Shown: positions 34,367 through 45,300 of the stretch, in pieces
Position numbering within the stretch: position 1 is the stretch's first letter
Layout of the letters: each line of letters begins with the position of its first letter
From: Agrypnia vestita
Taxonomy: Eukaryota > Arthropoda > Insecta > Trichoptera > Phryganeidae
NCBI GenBank assembly: GCA_016648135.1
Contig: JADDOH010004038.1
Location: 1 to 64,000, forward strand
Length of the DNA stretch: 64,000 nucleotides
Direction of reading: 5' to 3'
The notes under the pieces: model-generated
Seen by the model: only the letters and a program-made list of their open reading frames with translations
The model's database searches: none
Told to the model about the DNA's origin: nothing
Translations under genes and position numbers: made by a program

Positions 34367-37350
34367 TTAACCCTTTTTAGTTGGTATGGCGCCCCCGCGC
34401 GCCTCGCGACGGCGACGTCCTGGAGGCGCGGGAATCTTGTCCTTCATGGAGTCCATGTTTGGCATATCTGGAGGTGGAGGCATCTGGCGAATTACCTACA
34501 ATATACAAAATTAGGAGATAACAGCGTTCTTATAGTGCTATTATGATTTTATTACACTGAGAGGAACACAATACAGGCCCACCAGCAATAGCTGCCTGCC
34601 TGTCAAATAATAATAATAATAAATAAATAAATAAATAAAGTTGCGGAACGTTTATTTTATTCAGCAGTATCTGTTTAATAAGTATAATGAATTAGAATGC
34701 GACCACTATAAATTGGCGTGCGAGGGAGGGCGTCCATGTCGCGTAACAGAAGTTGCCAGGGTGTAAATTTATTACACAATACATAATGTACGGAATTTCC
34801 GGTGACCGGTGTCGTAGCCTTTAACAAAAATTTGGTCGGGCAGCTTTCTATCTGTCAAACTGTCAGACGGTAATATCGGTCCATTATTTGCTTTTTTAGC
34901 TTCGCAAAACTTTAATACTTCATTGGCAGTTGTTCTTGCACCATCCCGGACTGTTTAGGATGTTTTGGACATAATAATTCAGTGTATATTGGCAATCAAG
35001 ATGTCACAGCTCCCGAGCAAATACAAGTTTGAACTGAATGACAGGGCGAGGGGTTACCGTCGGGTGCGGGCGGGGCGGGTTTTAGTTCCAAAGTCGCCGC
35101 ACGCCAAGTTATTGTGGTCAAGCAATAATAACTATATTTTTAGAAAAACGATGCCAGTTTTGCAAATTAACTCCCACTTATAATTTTTACCCATTGTAAA
35201 AGTATTTGTTTTATCACTTACAGAAAAATTATGCAAACAAAAATATATTATTATTAAGTTAAATTAATTACAAATTTTGCAAATTATTTTAATAATGCTA
35301 GTTATGCAGTCTGTATTAAAAACATTTGCTTAATAAATTTTAATAGTGTTTTTTTGTTAATAAATTATTATTACGCACTAAATTAAAAATTGAACAAGCA
35401 AAATTATATTAATATAAAAATTTCTTGCCGCATTGCAATATTATTTACTATCCGTAATTTATCCATTGTAGGTATCTATCATTTTTGATTCTTGATGAGT
35501 TGAACGCATGCTGGTCAAGTTGTTACAAATATAATACGGTACATACATTGTCGGATCTATATTTTTGGGACCCTGAAGCATGAACTTTGACGAGAGCCAC
35601 TTGATCATCTCTTGTTAAAAGTACTGAGTTGAATTAAACATTTCGAAGCCTTATTTATATCTTGATCTAAAAAAATATTCTGGCGACCCCTCAGGTCCAT
35701 AATAAAACTATGAAAGCTATAAAGAAGAAAAACTATAAAGCTACAGTGATTTAAAAAACGACGTATTTAATTTTCTTTCAATTAAGGCCCGGTTGTTTCA
35801 AGTTCGATCAAAGTAAGCGGTCGATAAAAGCATAGATTTTTACGAAAACGGATCGTCTGATTGGTGGAGAACGTAAAATTTCAGTTTAAACTCTACGCTT
35901 ACTTTGATCGAATTTGAAACAACCGGGCCTAAGACTGCCTACTGATCGAAAAATCAAGTGCTGTATACAACCTGTCGAAGAACATCCAGTAGTGGCAAAG
36001 GAAGTTTTAAACTTGTTAGTGCCATTCGCCACTTTCTACCTACGTGAACTAACGTTTTCTTCAATGGTTGATATAAAAAAACTAAGAAGAGAAATAATAG
36101 GCTTTAATAAGAAAATATTTTTATTCGTGAATTTGGGAAATATTAGAATATACTCGTACATTCCCGATGAATTGCAGAACGATTAAATAAATCGTAGAAA
36201 AGACAATAATTAATATAATAATTTATTTTAGATACCATTTAGAATGGTGGAATACTACATGATGCACATTTAACAAAATAAATTATTTCCGTTTTTTCAA
36301 TTGTTCTAAAAGTAAATGTCGTCTCTTGGAGGACTCAAAGGCAAGTGCCAACTCATCACTGACCAGAATATCAAAATATAACCTTAGTATAATATGGTGA
36401 TAGTTTCCGTGATATTGACACTTTTATGAATTATGTGAAAATTTACACCTTAGATCAGATTTTCGGGTGCCACAGCTAGAAAATTCCAGATTCTAAGTTT
36501 CAGATTTTAATTACGCTTTGATTTTAATTTGTGCGTAATAATAATTTAATTTTAATTACGAACATTGATCACGGTCCAAAATAAAATTAAGTATGCTTTA
36601 AAAAAATATATATTTTGCCAAGTTTATTAGTTAATTTTTTTATTAGCTAACTTCGATTGCTCCTACTGTAAAAAATGTACTACGTTAATCATTTTGAAAC
36701 GACATTAAATGAAAAAGTATTTAAAAATAACTTGCCAGGTTAGCGAGGTATTTATTTACATTATGAATCTCGAACACTAACGATTTTTAATTAGGTTCAT
36801 ATTTTGATATTCTGGTCAGTCATGAGTTGGCCCATAAGCCCCCCAAGGCATGACTTTACTTTTGATATTTGTATTATTCTAAATATTAAAATAAGTGAAA
36901 AATATAAATTATAATTAAAATATAATTAATACAAAATATGGAATTTAAGATGGTATGATTTTAAAATGGAAGGATATTGTTAGTTGAAATATAACGTGTT
37001 CTTAATTTTCTATATTCTATATATAAAATCAATCTATAATTTTTTTAATATTTTATTATTACTCTATTATTCTATATATATAATATCTATATAATTTTTT
37101 TAACATATATTGGAGCCAATTTTTAAGCAATTTGGATTAAAATTGTTTCCGGACTAGCGGTCCTGAAGTTTAAGTTCCATTACTTTTATAGTAGCCAGTG
37201 TAAAAAATTGTTACAGATAGAAAAACTTACTCTTTTCACGGCTTGAGCATCTGATGGATCTGGAGCATCGTCCTGGTCCTGGGCTCCTCCGTGCTGGACC
37301 AGGCACAGCACGATTGCTGACAGGATGAAGAATAAAATGGCTATTCTCAT
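34367..37350 (-). CDS. Small secreted peptide precursor (82 aa, two exons), neuropeptide-like
   Basis: I do not recognise the family. Exon 1 (37350-37231, 40 codons) encodes a signal peptide (MRIAILFFILSAIVLCLV.., cleavage probably near QHGGA) and an acidic spacer ending AVKR. GT follows at 37230-37229. Exon 2 (34495-34367, 42 codons plus stop) follows a TGTAG acceptor in phase 0 and encodes VIRQMPPPPDMPNMDSMKDK..PAPPG, then RRRR, then a basic tail ending PTKKG. The KR at the exon junction and the G-RRRR site are standard prohormone cleavage sites, and the Gly before RRRR would give an amidated C-terminus. The expected product is a Pro/Met-rich peptide of about 25 residues. GC-rich codons in an AT-rich neighbourhood and exact splice sites support a real gene. 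Alternatives: antimicrobial or other secreted peptide. Confidence 0.7.
34606..34639. repeat. AAT/AAAT microsatellite
   Basis: Tandem AAT units run into AAAT units, in the intron of the peptide precursor gene. Confidence 0.9.
35786..35928. mobile_element. About 145-bp Harbinger-like MITE, copy 1 (TAA duplication)
   Basis: Ends GGCCCGGTTGTTTCAAGTTC and GAATTTGAAACAACCGGGCC, with TAA at 35783-35785 and 35929-35931. Sister copies are at 44481 and 62605. The 3-bp TWA duplication fits PIF/Harbinger. Confidence 0.85.
35932..36186 (+). pseudogene. hAT-type transposase C-terminal relic
   Basis: The frame reads HPVVAKEVLNLLVPFATFYLRELTFSSMVDIKKLRREI, the hAT C-terminal dimerisation segment (normally LLPF.T.YLCE.GFS.....K...R). 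The conserved Cys is replaced by Arg and no upstream part is present. Confidence 0.65.
36187..37228. other. Intron part without recognisable content
   Basis: AT-rich sequence inside the intron of the peptide precursor gene, with TA-rich tracts near 37010-37110. Confidence 0.4.
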
Positions 37351-37955
37351 TTTGAAAGTACGTCTTGTCGCTTGATAGAACTGAATAATACCACTGTGCC
37401 ATCGAATGCGAAAATTGCCTCTTTTATATTCATAATGTTAGCGTGTCAAATGACTTATTTTTTCAGTAATTATAATCCCATCCCAGAGATGAAGGTTGCG
37501 ATAAGGGAATTAAACAATAACACTTTGTAGGAAACATACTCGTTATTTTAATTTTCCATGATACGATTCCTATCACACAAGTGACACGGCGCATCAACTT
37601 TGATATGGTAAACGAAGGGTATCCAGCTATTGAAAAAAAAATGCAGATATGGACAATTGGCACGATCAAATTACTGTTTCCACGTGTCACGTGTCCGCGT
37701 GTTTTTTGTCCTGTCTTCGACTTGAAGCCTTCCACTGCCGCCGCCGTGGGATTTCGTCTTTTATTTTATAGAATTAATTTTAAGTATTATTATTATTATT
37801 TCTTTTTATCACTATATGTACTTACTCTATTGTATTTCTTTGATTTTGTTATTTACACTTCTATTATTTTGTTATTTTGGGTTCCTTTTACTTTTTATGT
37901 TATTTTCCTTGTTTTATAATTATGTATTTTGTTTTTTTTTAATAAAGACATATCA

Positions 37956-38136
37956 CAGTGAATGGTTTTGTTCGAGCGGCCGTGCCACTTCGCAACGGTT
38001 TATACGACCGGTGCGGAGCAGCACGGTCCTGCTTGTTAGTTGAAAAAATGTCAACCTGGAGACGATTGAGTAGGACCGATATGGAAGCTTTTGCTCTTAG
38101 AACGGTCCTGGTTAAGCGGTGGGTACCATTCACTGT
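37956..38136. mobile_element. Short MITE-like repeat with CAGTGAATGG ends
   Basis: CACAGTGAATGGT at the left and ACCATTCACTG at the right are inverted. The GC-rich inside contains CGGTCCTG twice. The ORFs here appear in both orientations and look non-coding. Confidence 0.5.
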
Positions 38137-38182
38137 TTCCACGTGTTTATAAACATACATATAAAAAATTACATAAATGAAA

Positions 38183-38370
38183 TAAGTAGCTTGTTAGTGT
38201 AGCGGTCATAACGCTACACCAACGAGCTAGCGTCGGTGGTTCGAGCCCCATTCCATAACACCAGCAAGTTGGTCCTATTTTCATAACGTATGGTTATGGT
38301 TTAGTTTGAGAATATTAAGAATATTGATGCGACACGTGGTATTCGTAATCCGTGTTTGCATCTCTATTTA
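38183..38370 (+). repeat. tRNA-derived SINE, copy 1
   Basis: It starts AGTAGCTTGTTAGTGTAGCG, has a pol III B box (GGTTCGAGCC), then CAGCAAGTTGGTCCTATTTT, and a tail with AATATTGATGCGACACG. The anticodon region is altered, so it is not a functional tRNA. Confidence 0.7.
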
Positions 38371-38419
38371 AAAAAGGTTATTTTATAAAAAATAACTATT
38401 AACCATGCAACCTATCTAT

Positions 38420-38421
<2 letters not shown>

Positions 38422-38452
<31 letters not shown>
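38422..38452. repeat. AT microsatellite
   Basis: A pure (AT)n run directly next to the foldback at 38453. Confidence 0.9.
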
Positions 38453-38455
<3 letters not shown>

Positions 38456-38666
38456 AGTTCTAACTACTTTGGGGGTGACCCGCGTCAAATTCAGGTGCAC
38501 CTGACGGTGAGCTCCGGACCCAAACGGTTGTACGCTTTTTGGAGAAGCAGCTCATCGACAAGGCGCTCTGAAGATGAACAGTGAGATCTGTTCGAAACGT
38601 CGGCAGACGACTGGTCCTGACGACCAGAATTTGACGCGGGTCACCCCCAAAGTAGTTAGAACTAAC
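38453..38666. mobile_element. Foldback element with hammerhead-like core
   Basis: Terminal arms of about 40 bp start GTTAGTTCTAACTACTTTGG and are exactly mirrored at the right end. Inside, CTGAAGA (38568-38574) and GAAAC (38594-38598) enclose a perfect 6-bp stem GAACAG/CTGTTC. That arrangement fits a hammerhead CUGANGA - stem II - GAAA core. It sits between AT microsatellites. Confidence 0.6.
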
Positions 38667-38749
38667 ACATATTGTACCCGTGAAAGCCTTCGATTTAACA
38701 TTTATATATATATATATAATATATATATATATTTGTAGATAATTTTTTA

Positions 38750-38900
38750 CTTCCTTAACAATAGCAAAATAACTCTGCGTGAAAACAGTTTGTTGTATAA
38801 AACCGCTATTTTATTGAATAATCAACATGTTTCGAGGCCAATGGACCCTTAATCAGAATACAACGTAGCTATACTAAAAATTAAAAAAGTTTTGAACAAT
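38750..38900 (-). mobile_element. Penelope-like terminal fragment
   Basis: On the minus strand it reads CTGATTA, a stem, CGAAACATGTTGAT, then TTCAATAAAATAGCGGTTTT. This order recurs at 45876 and 57540-57583 and resembles the ends of Penelope-like elements, which carry hammerhead motifs. Confidence 0.45.
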
Positions 38901-39163
38901 GTGTTTTCTTTTTAGTGATATAATCTTGTATATTATGAACATTTATAAATGCCAATGAAGTTTTATATTATACAGGGTTCTTGTGTGGGAAAGATGAAAG
39001 TTTTACTTATTAAAAAGAGTTATCTCTCACTTAACGCGCGGTTGTCACGACAATTATTATCTTAAATCGTTAAAGAAAAACAAAATGTTTTGATATTGTA
39101 TTTTCGTTGATTTAAAAAAAATTGTACTGAAGAATTTTGATTTAAATTAACTAATTTAAAAAA

Positions 39164-39345
39164 AAATATACGAACACGGAATACGTGTCATATCAATATT
39201 CTTACTATTTTCAAACTAAGCTAAACGCTTGTGCTATGAAAATAGGACTAACTTGCTGGTCTGGAGTGAGGTTCAAACCCGCAACCTTTGGGTCACGAGG
39301 CGAGAGTCCTAACCACAAGACCAACAAGCTACTCGTACTATTTTA
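39164..39345 (-). repeat. tRNA-derived SINE, copy 2
   Basis: The minus strand reads AGTAGCTTGTTGGTCTTGTG, a B box GGTTTGAACC, CAGCAAGTTAGTCCTATTTT and a tail with AATATTGATATGACACG. Closely matches the copy at 62826. Confidence 0.75.
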
Positions 39346-39718
39346 ACTAGGTAGTTTCCAGACTTTATTGATGGGATTTTCCCCGTAAATAGGTTTATTA
39401 TGTACCTACACATCAAGCAACATCAATCTCTTTATTTATTTGTTAGATTAACGCTGATTCCTATTCGGAAACAGATAAATCGACTTGTTTTAGACATTTT
39501 ATGTAGCATTCTACGAGTTTCTTTGGGACGTTTATAAAATATACCAGGGTGTATTGTTAAGTTTTCGGGATCGCTCGCCGATAGAGTGACTTTTTTTCAA
39601 ATTCAGATGTACTTTTATATCCTTATATTGGCTACTCATTCACATGATTTGACTGCAAATGTCAGATCGATCATTTTAATTTACACTAAATTGAACTTTG
39701 TAACGCACACACGCTGAT

Positions 39719-39832
39719 GTATATTTATCACTACTATAGTTTTGAGAGGAATGTCCCTCTCATCATCGGGTATAATATTAATATGAGAGGGACTGATCCT
39801 CTCGACACTATAGTAGGTAGTGCTAAATATAA
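39719..39832. repeat. Palindromic MITE-like repeat
   Basis: Left ACTATAGTTTTGAGAGGA..GTCCCTCTCAT and right ATGAGAGGGACTGATCCTCTCGACACTATAGT form an almost continuous hairpin of about 110 bp. Confidence 0.7.
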
Positions 39833-39959
39833 CTCAATGTAAATTGTAATAATCATGTTGCACCAAAAAGTAACTGTCATATCAGTCAAGTCGATCAATG
39901 GTGATGATGTCACCGGGTTTTCGTTTAAGTCTAACTCCCCCCCCTTTATGTCACAGGGT

Positions 39960-42313
39960 ATCACACACTAGGTATACCAGATCTCCCCTGGATGGATGGC
40001 GCTCTATTGTAACTGCGGTCGTAGGCTTTTAGGGAAGGTTTGGAATTCATTCATGGAATAAAAGAGTGTCTGTTAGTCGCTGATGTTTATTTTGTCTCCA
40101 GAGTCAAACTCCGGGAGCAAATGAAGAATAAGTACAGAGAGCAAGTAAAATTAGGAACAAAGAAATTAGCTGACGTTCAGCGCAGATCCCTCTGATGCCA
40201 TGACAGAGATCCGTCTGAAATCGTGTCGTCACTGTTCTGTCCCCCTAGCAGGACTTCGTTCGTTCCCGTTTATTTTATTTTATACTGCATGATGATGAGG
40301 GGTCCGCGCGCTTTGTTTACTTAAACTAAACTGCGATGGCTTTTGAGTAGCAGGTACACGATGAAGGATCGGACAGGTACCGTCACAGACTTTTGTGTCC
40401 CATGCCAAAGAAAAATAAGAATAATGTTCTAAAATCTTTAGAAATTAATTTAAATATATAATTACAGCTATATTATAACAGCATGTACTTATAATAATCA
40501 GGTGAGATAGGTGAATAATACACATCAAACTTTTAAATAATTAAGCCCAGTCCAATAAAACACGCAGATCGATATACCAACAACTTCAACTGAAAAATTT
40601 AAGTTAAAACCTAAAACTTAAATAAAACCGATAATAAATATTTATTATTGGTTTTATTTAAAAGGTAAAGAAAAATACGGATTATCCTTTAAATTGTTTA
40701 ATCAGTGCTTGAAGGAGAAGGGTTACATCCTGCGGTGATGGAGGAAGACTGTCATTATACTCGAGAGAATAATAATTGCCTATTGTGTTGCTATAACGCA
40801 TTTTCTTCGGAAACCTTAACATGCAATATGCACAATTTTAATACGAACTTGGTTAGCTCTCGCGTAACACCAATTATAAGACTGGTAAAAATAAAATTAG
40901 CATTCGTAGTTAGAAATTAATACCTCGTTATTCGCTCTTATTCAAATCCATAATGATTCAATTCATTATTATTATTCCTGCTCTTCAGAAATATATATTG
41001 GTTGATTTATTCAATTATCTTATTCTTCTTCGAATTATCAGTGAGGCCGGATATTCTTGTGGCATTTTCTGAATGACTATAATTTTATTTCTTTACATAT
41101 TCATTTCCATTCCCTTATTCAAATCTGTTAAGTATACCATATCTTTGCACACCTTAATACTGTTCATCAGTCATCAGCATTGTGAATGTTGTTTTTCCCT
41201 CGAAGCGAATATTAATTTTTCTCTACAGAAGACATCTGAATTGAAATGGGAAGTAGAAAGTAAGACAAATGTTTATGCTCGTTGTCAATTCATATTCTAT
41301 TTTAACTTGGGGAATTTTGATTGTAAAAGTTATTAATTTTAATTATTTAAATATTTTTTATGTTTTAAGCATCCAGATTGCTGGTGAGAATATAGTGAAA
41401 TACGTAATAAAAATGGGCCACATTTATGGAAATTTAATTTAATTAATTTAATAATCAGTACAACGTATTGATTTAACTTTTTTTAAATAATATAATCTTA
41501 TATTAATAAAATATATATACTTTCAGTATCAGAGACTTAATTACATATAAATATATCTATAACAAGGAAAATCGATACATATTACCATAGTTCTTTCTAT
41601 GATATTGTTATCTCGTTTATTTCTCTCTTCACCCGCCTGAAATAATGTAACATACAGATATTAGTTATTTATCGCTTAAAAAAAATTGTTAGTTCAGCTC
41701 CGTAGGCATTTGCGTGCATAATATTATGCATCGAAATTATACATTTCATGCTAAGGATAAGAAATCAAATCCAAGTCAATTTTGAAAGCCAAGGAAAAGC
41801 TATATAAAAATAATAGAAATCCTTCAAATCCCGTAGAACCATACAAGCCCCGGTATTTGTTAATGCTGTCGAGCAAGAATATTTTTAAACAATGGCAATA
41901 AAAAATCAAGCATGTTTTTGACATTTCTCGGTGTTATGAAATTCCAAATTGACGTTTACCTTTGACGTTTACTGTAGTTTTTAGATAGAGGTTTGTAAGC
42001 TTAATACATTTTAATCGCCAATTAAGAAAAAGTAATGAATTAAATCAAATAGCATTTATTTTATCTAACAAACTATAAGGAATGGAATAAGCGTCTATTA
42101 TAGTTAATGATTTTATTTTGTATTGCAATTCCTTTAATTTACTTTCACTTGATTTTGTATAATTTAATACGATAATAATATTAATACAAGTATAAGGATT
42201 ACTATTCAGTAATATATTTATTGTTAAGCTAAAGCAAACGGGGCATAATTTTTATGTAGGTTCTATATAAATATTAATTTTAAACTTTTTTAAATCCAGA
42301 TTTATAAACCAAC
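39960..42313. other. EFL1 upstream region
   Basis: 39960-40420 is GC-richer than its surroundings and may be a decayed element. 40617-40661 is a short palindrome (AAACCGATAATAAATATT and mirror). An acceptor-like TAAATCCAG at 42291-42299, just before the EFL1 ATG, suggests a non-coding 5' exon upstream in this stretch. Confidence 0.4.
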
Positions 42314-45300
42314 ATGCCTTTAGTCAACACTGCAAAGCTTGGCGATCTCCAAAAGGTCATTGACAATGTCAGGAATATTTGTATCTTGGCCCACGTGGAT
42401 CATGGGAAGACGACCCTTGCGGATTCTCTGGTGGCCAGCAACGGAATAATATCCGCTAAGTCCGTCGGCAGTCTGAGGTATCTGGACAGCCGTCCCGATG
42501 AACAGAAAAGAGGAATCACCATGAAGAGCAGCAGTATTTCCTTGCTGCACCAAGCCTCAGAAAGTGAATATTTGATCAATTTAATAGACTCTCCAGGTCA
42601 TGTGGACTTTTCTAGCGAGGTTTCAACGGCAGTACGTCTGTGTGATGGTGCTATAATTGTGGTTAGTAATATTATTTGTTATGTTCTCTCGGCATAATTG
42701 AACAATTCAGTAACCTTAACCGATCCTTCTGAGAGTAAGTATCCGCCAGTGGCGTGCAGCGCATACAAGAAAAAAAGCTGTGCATTAATAAAGATTCTGG
42801 GAAACAAATATTAATTAAATAATCCTTATCTTAAGAAAAAGTTGATTTAAAATTCTAGCCCTAATTCGTCCTACGTCCAGAAGTTTTATTTCTGACGTTT
42901 CTGTTTAACGTGACGTATCTGTTTTTTTCCAATTTAAAATTCTAGCCGTAATTCGTCCTACGGCTAGAATTTTTTGTTTTTTTGTGTAATAGACAAGTAA
43001 ATTTTTCATGGAATAGCATGTTTCTTCGAAAGGTCCTATGCCAGGTGAGAACTACACGCACGTCGTTGCAGAAATGTTATTTTTTACAAACCTTTTTGTG
43101 TGAATTCTATTTGTTATTTCTATAGTGAAAGTAAATACCGTCTGTCATATCATAATGATTATTTACGATGAAATTGCTATCGATGATATCATAAAATGTT
43201 TGATTCATTTTTGTGAAAAGAAACGTATATCTGAAATTAGTAATATTCCCGATTTAATTATATATAAATCGTCTTTGAAATATACTTAAAATTTTTGCCT
43301 ATATATAAAATATTTATTTATTTAGGAAATCTTGTTTACAATACTTATTTTATAGTGCAGTTATTTTTGTGGATTGAAGCTACTCAAAATAGTTCATTAT
43401 ATACAGTTAAAAAAAAAATGAATATACCCTTATAGGTATACGCCTAGGTATATATATATTTTTAATATAGGTATATAATAGGTTACAGCATAACTTAAGT
43501 TTATACCCACTGCACGCCACTGGTATCCATGGTATAGTTGAGTATCCTGATTTCAAAGTATTACAGCATTGAAGTTCCATGCCAAAGTCGTGCATTCAGG
43601 ACGTCTCCATCATGTATACGCGACGCTGGCCTGGAACAGATTAAAGAAAATATTACACTTTAAAGTTTCGAAGATTTCACCATACATACAAACAAGAAAA
43701 AATTAAGCAACAAAAATACAAAGAGTATCCTACATTCAGTATTTATCACGCTTCTATTCTCTATAATTCGCGTAAACATTTGGTATTATCTATAAATAAA
43801 ATTCTCACCAAGTAAATCTTGTCTATGATTTACACTTTGTCCTTAGATAAAGCCTCTCAAATATCAAAATGTATGATGAAATTACGGAAACTCTAAAGTG
43901 TGATAACAATTTTAATGTTTACTTGCACGGTCAATCATGTTTTATTATGAAATCAGGACTCAACTATAACATGAATACTTACTCTCATAAGGATCGGTTA
44001 TGGTTAGCGTGTTGTTAAATTTAACCATTCTCTGTAATTAATTGTCCATTGCTAGGCATATTGATCCTGAATGTTATCCCAATTCTTTTCCATACTTCCC
44101 TGTCTTCTGCTGTATTCGAGGCTGTATAGATTGGATGATCCTTTCATTTCGTTTATATGATCTCTCTATCTTTTAGGGGATCACCCTCTCACTGTCTTGA
44201 AGGAATAAGTTGCGACTAAATGTTTAAAAGATGTAGATTCCTTTGCATCTTTATCATCTTATTCGCACCTATTTTCAGGATAACATTGTTGTTATATTGG
44301 ACTGGACATAATTATTTATCTTTGTGTAAAGCTTCTATGCAAAATTTAAGGACCTGTCAAATGTTAACACATTAAATTTGAAGAAGTGTACAATATTATA
44401 TAATAGCTGTCGTGAAACGATTGTTAAAACAAAAATTGACAACCAAAAAAATAGAACCAATCATCGGGGAGATTGCCTAAGGGCCGGTTATTTCAAGTTG
44501 GATTAAAGTAAAGGTTCGTTTAAAGCATACATTTTTACGTTCGCCACCAATCAAACGATCTGTTTCTGTAAAAAATCTATGCTTCAAATGAACTTTTATT
44601 TTAATCCAACATGAAACAACTGGGCCTAAGAGTATAAAATTATGTTTTCTGTATTTTTTTCAACAATTAAAAAAGTTTGTTTGGAAAAAATAAATTGATA
44701 TGTTTTTCCAATATGTTTCTAGGTTGATGCAGTTGAGGGAGTATGTCCACAAACAAGAGTTTCGCTGAAGCAAGCGTATTCAGAAAATATAAAACCGGTG
44801 TTAGTCCTCAATAAAATAGATCGTCTCATACTAGAAATGCAATTAACACCTCTGGATGCGTATGTTCATCTGACTCAAATATTGGAGCAGGTGAACGCTG
44901 TGCTGGGTGAACTATTCACTTCAGACATATTCGAGAAAGAAGACAACACCGATATGGTAAATAATTTGTTATGTTGTGGACATAAAAGTCTGTTCTGTTT
45001 AATTATTTTACATTATAATATTTTCAATCCTTCGCTTACTACCCCTTTACCTTTGTTTTTTTTTTCTATGTGAATATCTAAAATATGCAGATTTTATAAA
45101 TTACAATTTTTAAAATGAAATTTTTGCTGGAATTTTATAATTTTACAAAAACTTGTAAAAATTTAATGTTTTCAGATATCTTTATGTCATAATTTATATT
45201 ATCATGTACAAGAGAACCCTGTTAATTCAAAATTTGAGATATTAAAAAAATGCGATGTGATTGTGAAATTCGCCGAATATCGAAAAACATGTGTATTTTT

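Noticed and set aside
34965..35183. GC-richer 72-residue ORF (MSQLPSKYKFELNDRARG)
   Set aside because: Short, no recognised domain, no splice partner seen, and it lies antisense inside the intron of the peptide precursor gene.
36187..37228. Additional exon of the peptide precursor between its two exons
   Set aside because: No open segment with suitable splice sites; exons 1 and 2 join directly in phase 0.
38183..38260. Possible functional tRNA gene
   Set aside because: The B box is present but the acceptor and anticodon arms do not fold cleanly, and three related copies share a SINE body.
39960..40420. Solo LTR
   Set aside because: The block is GC-richer, but no TG..CA ends or flanking duplication could be shown.
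40705..40920. 71-residue Cys-containing ORF
   Set aside because: No signal peptide, no recognisable pattern, and AT-rich random-like composition.
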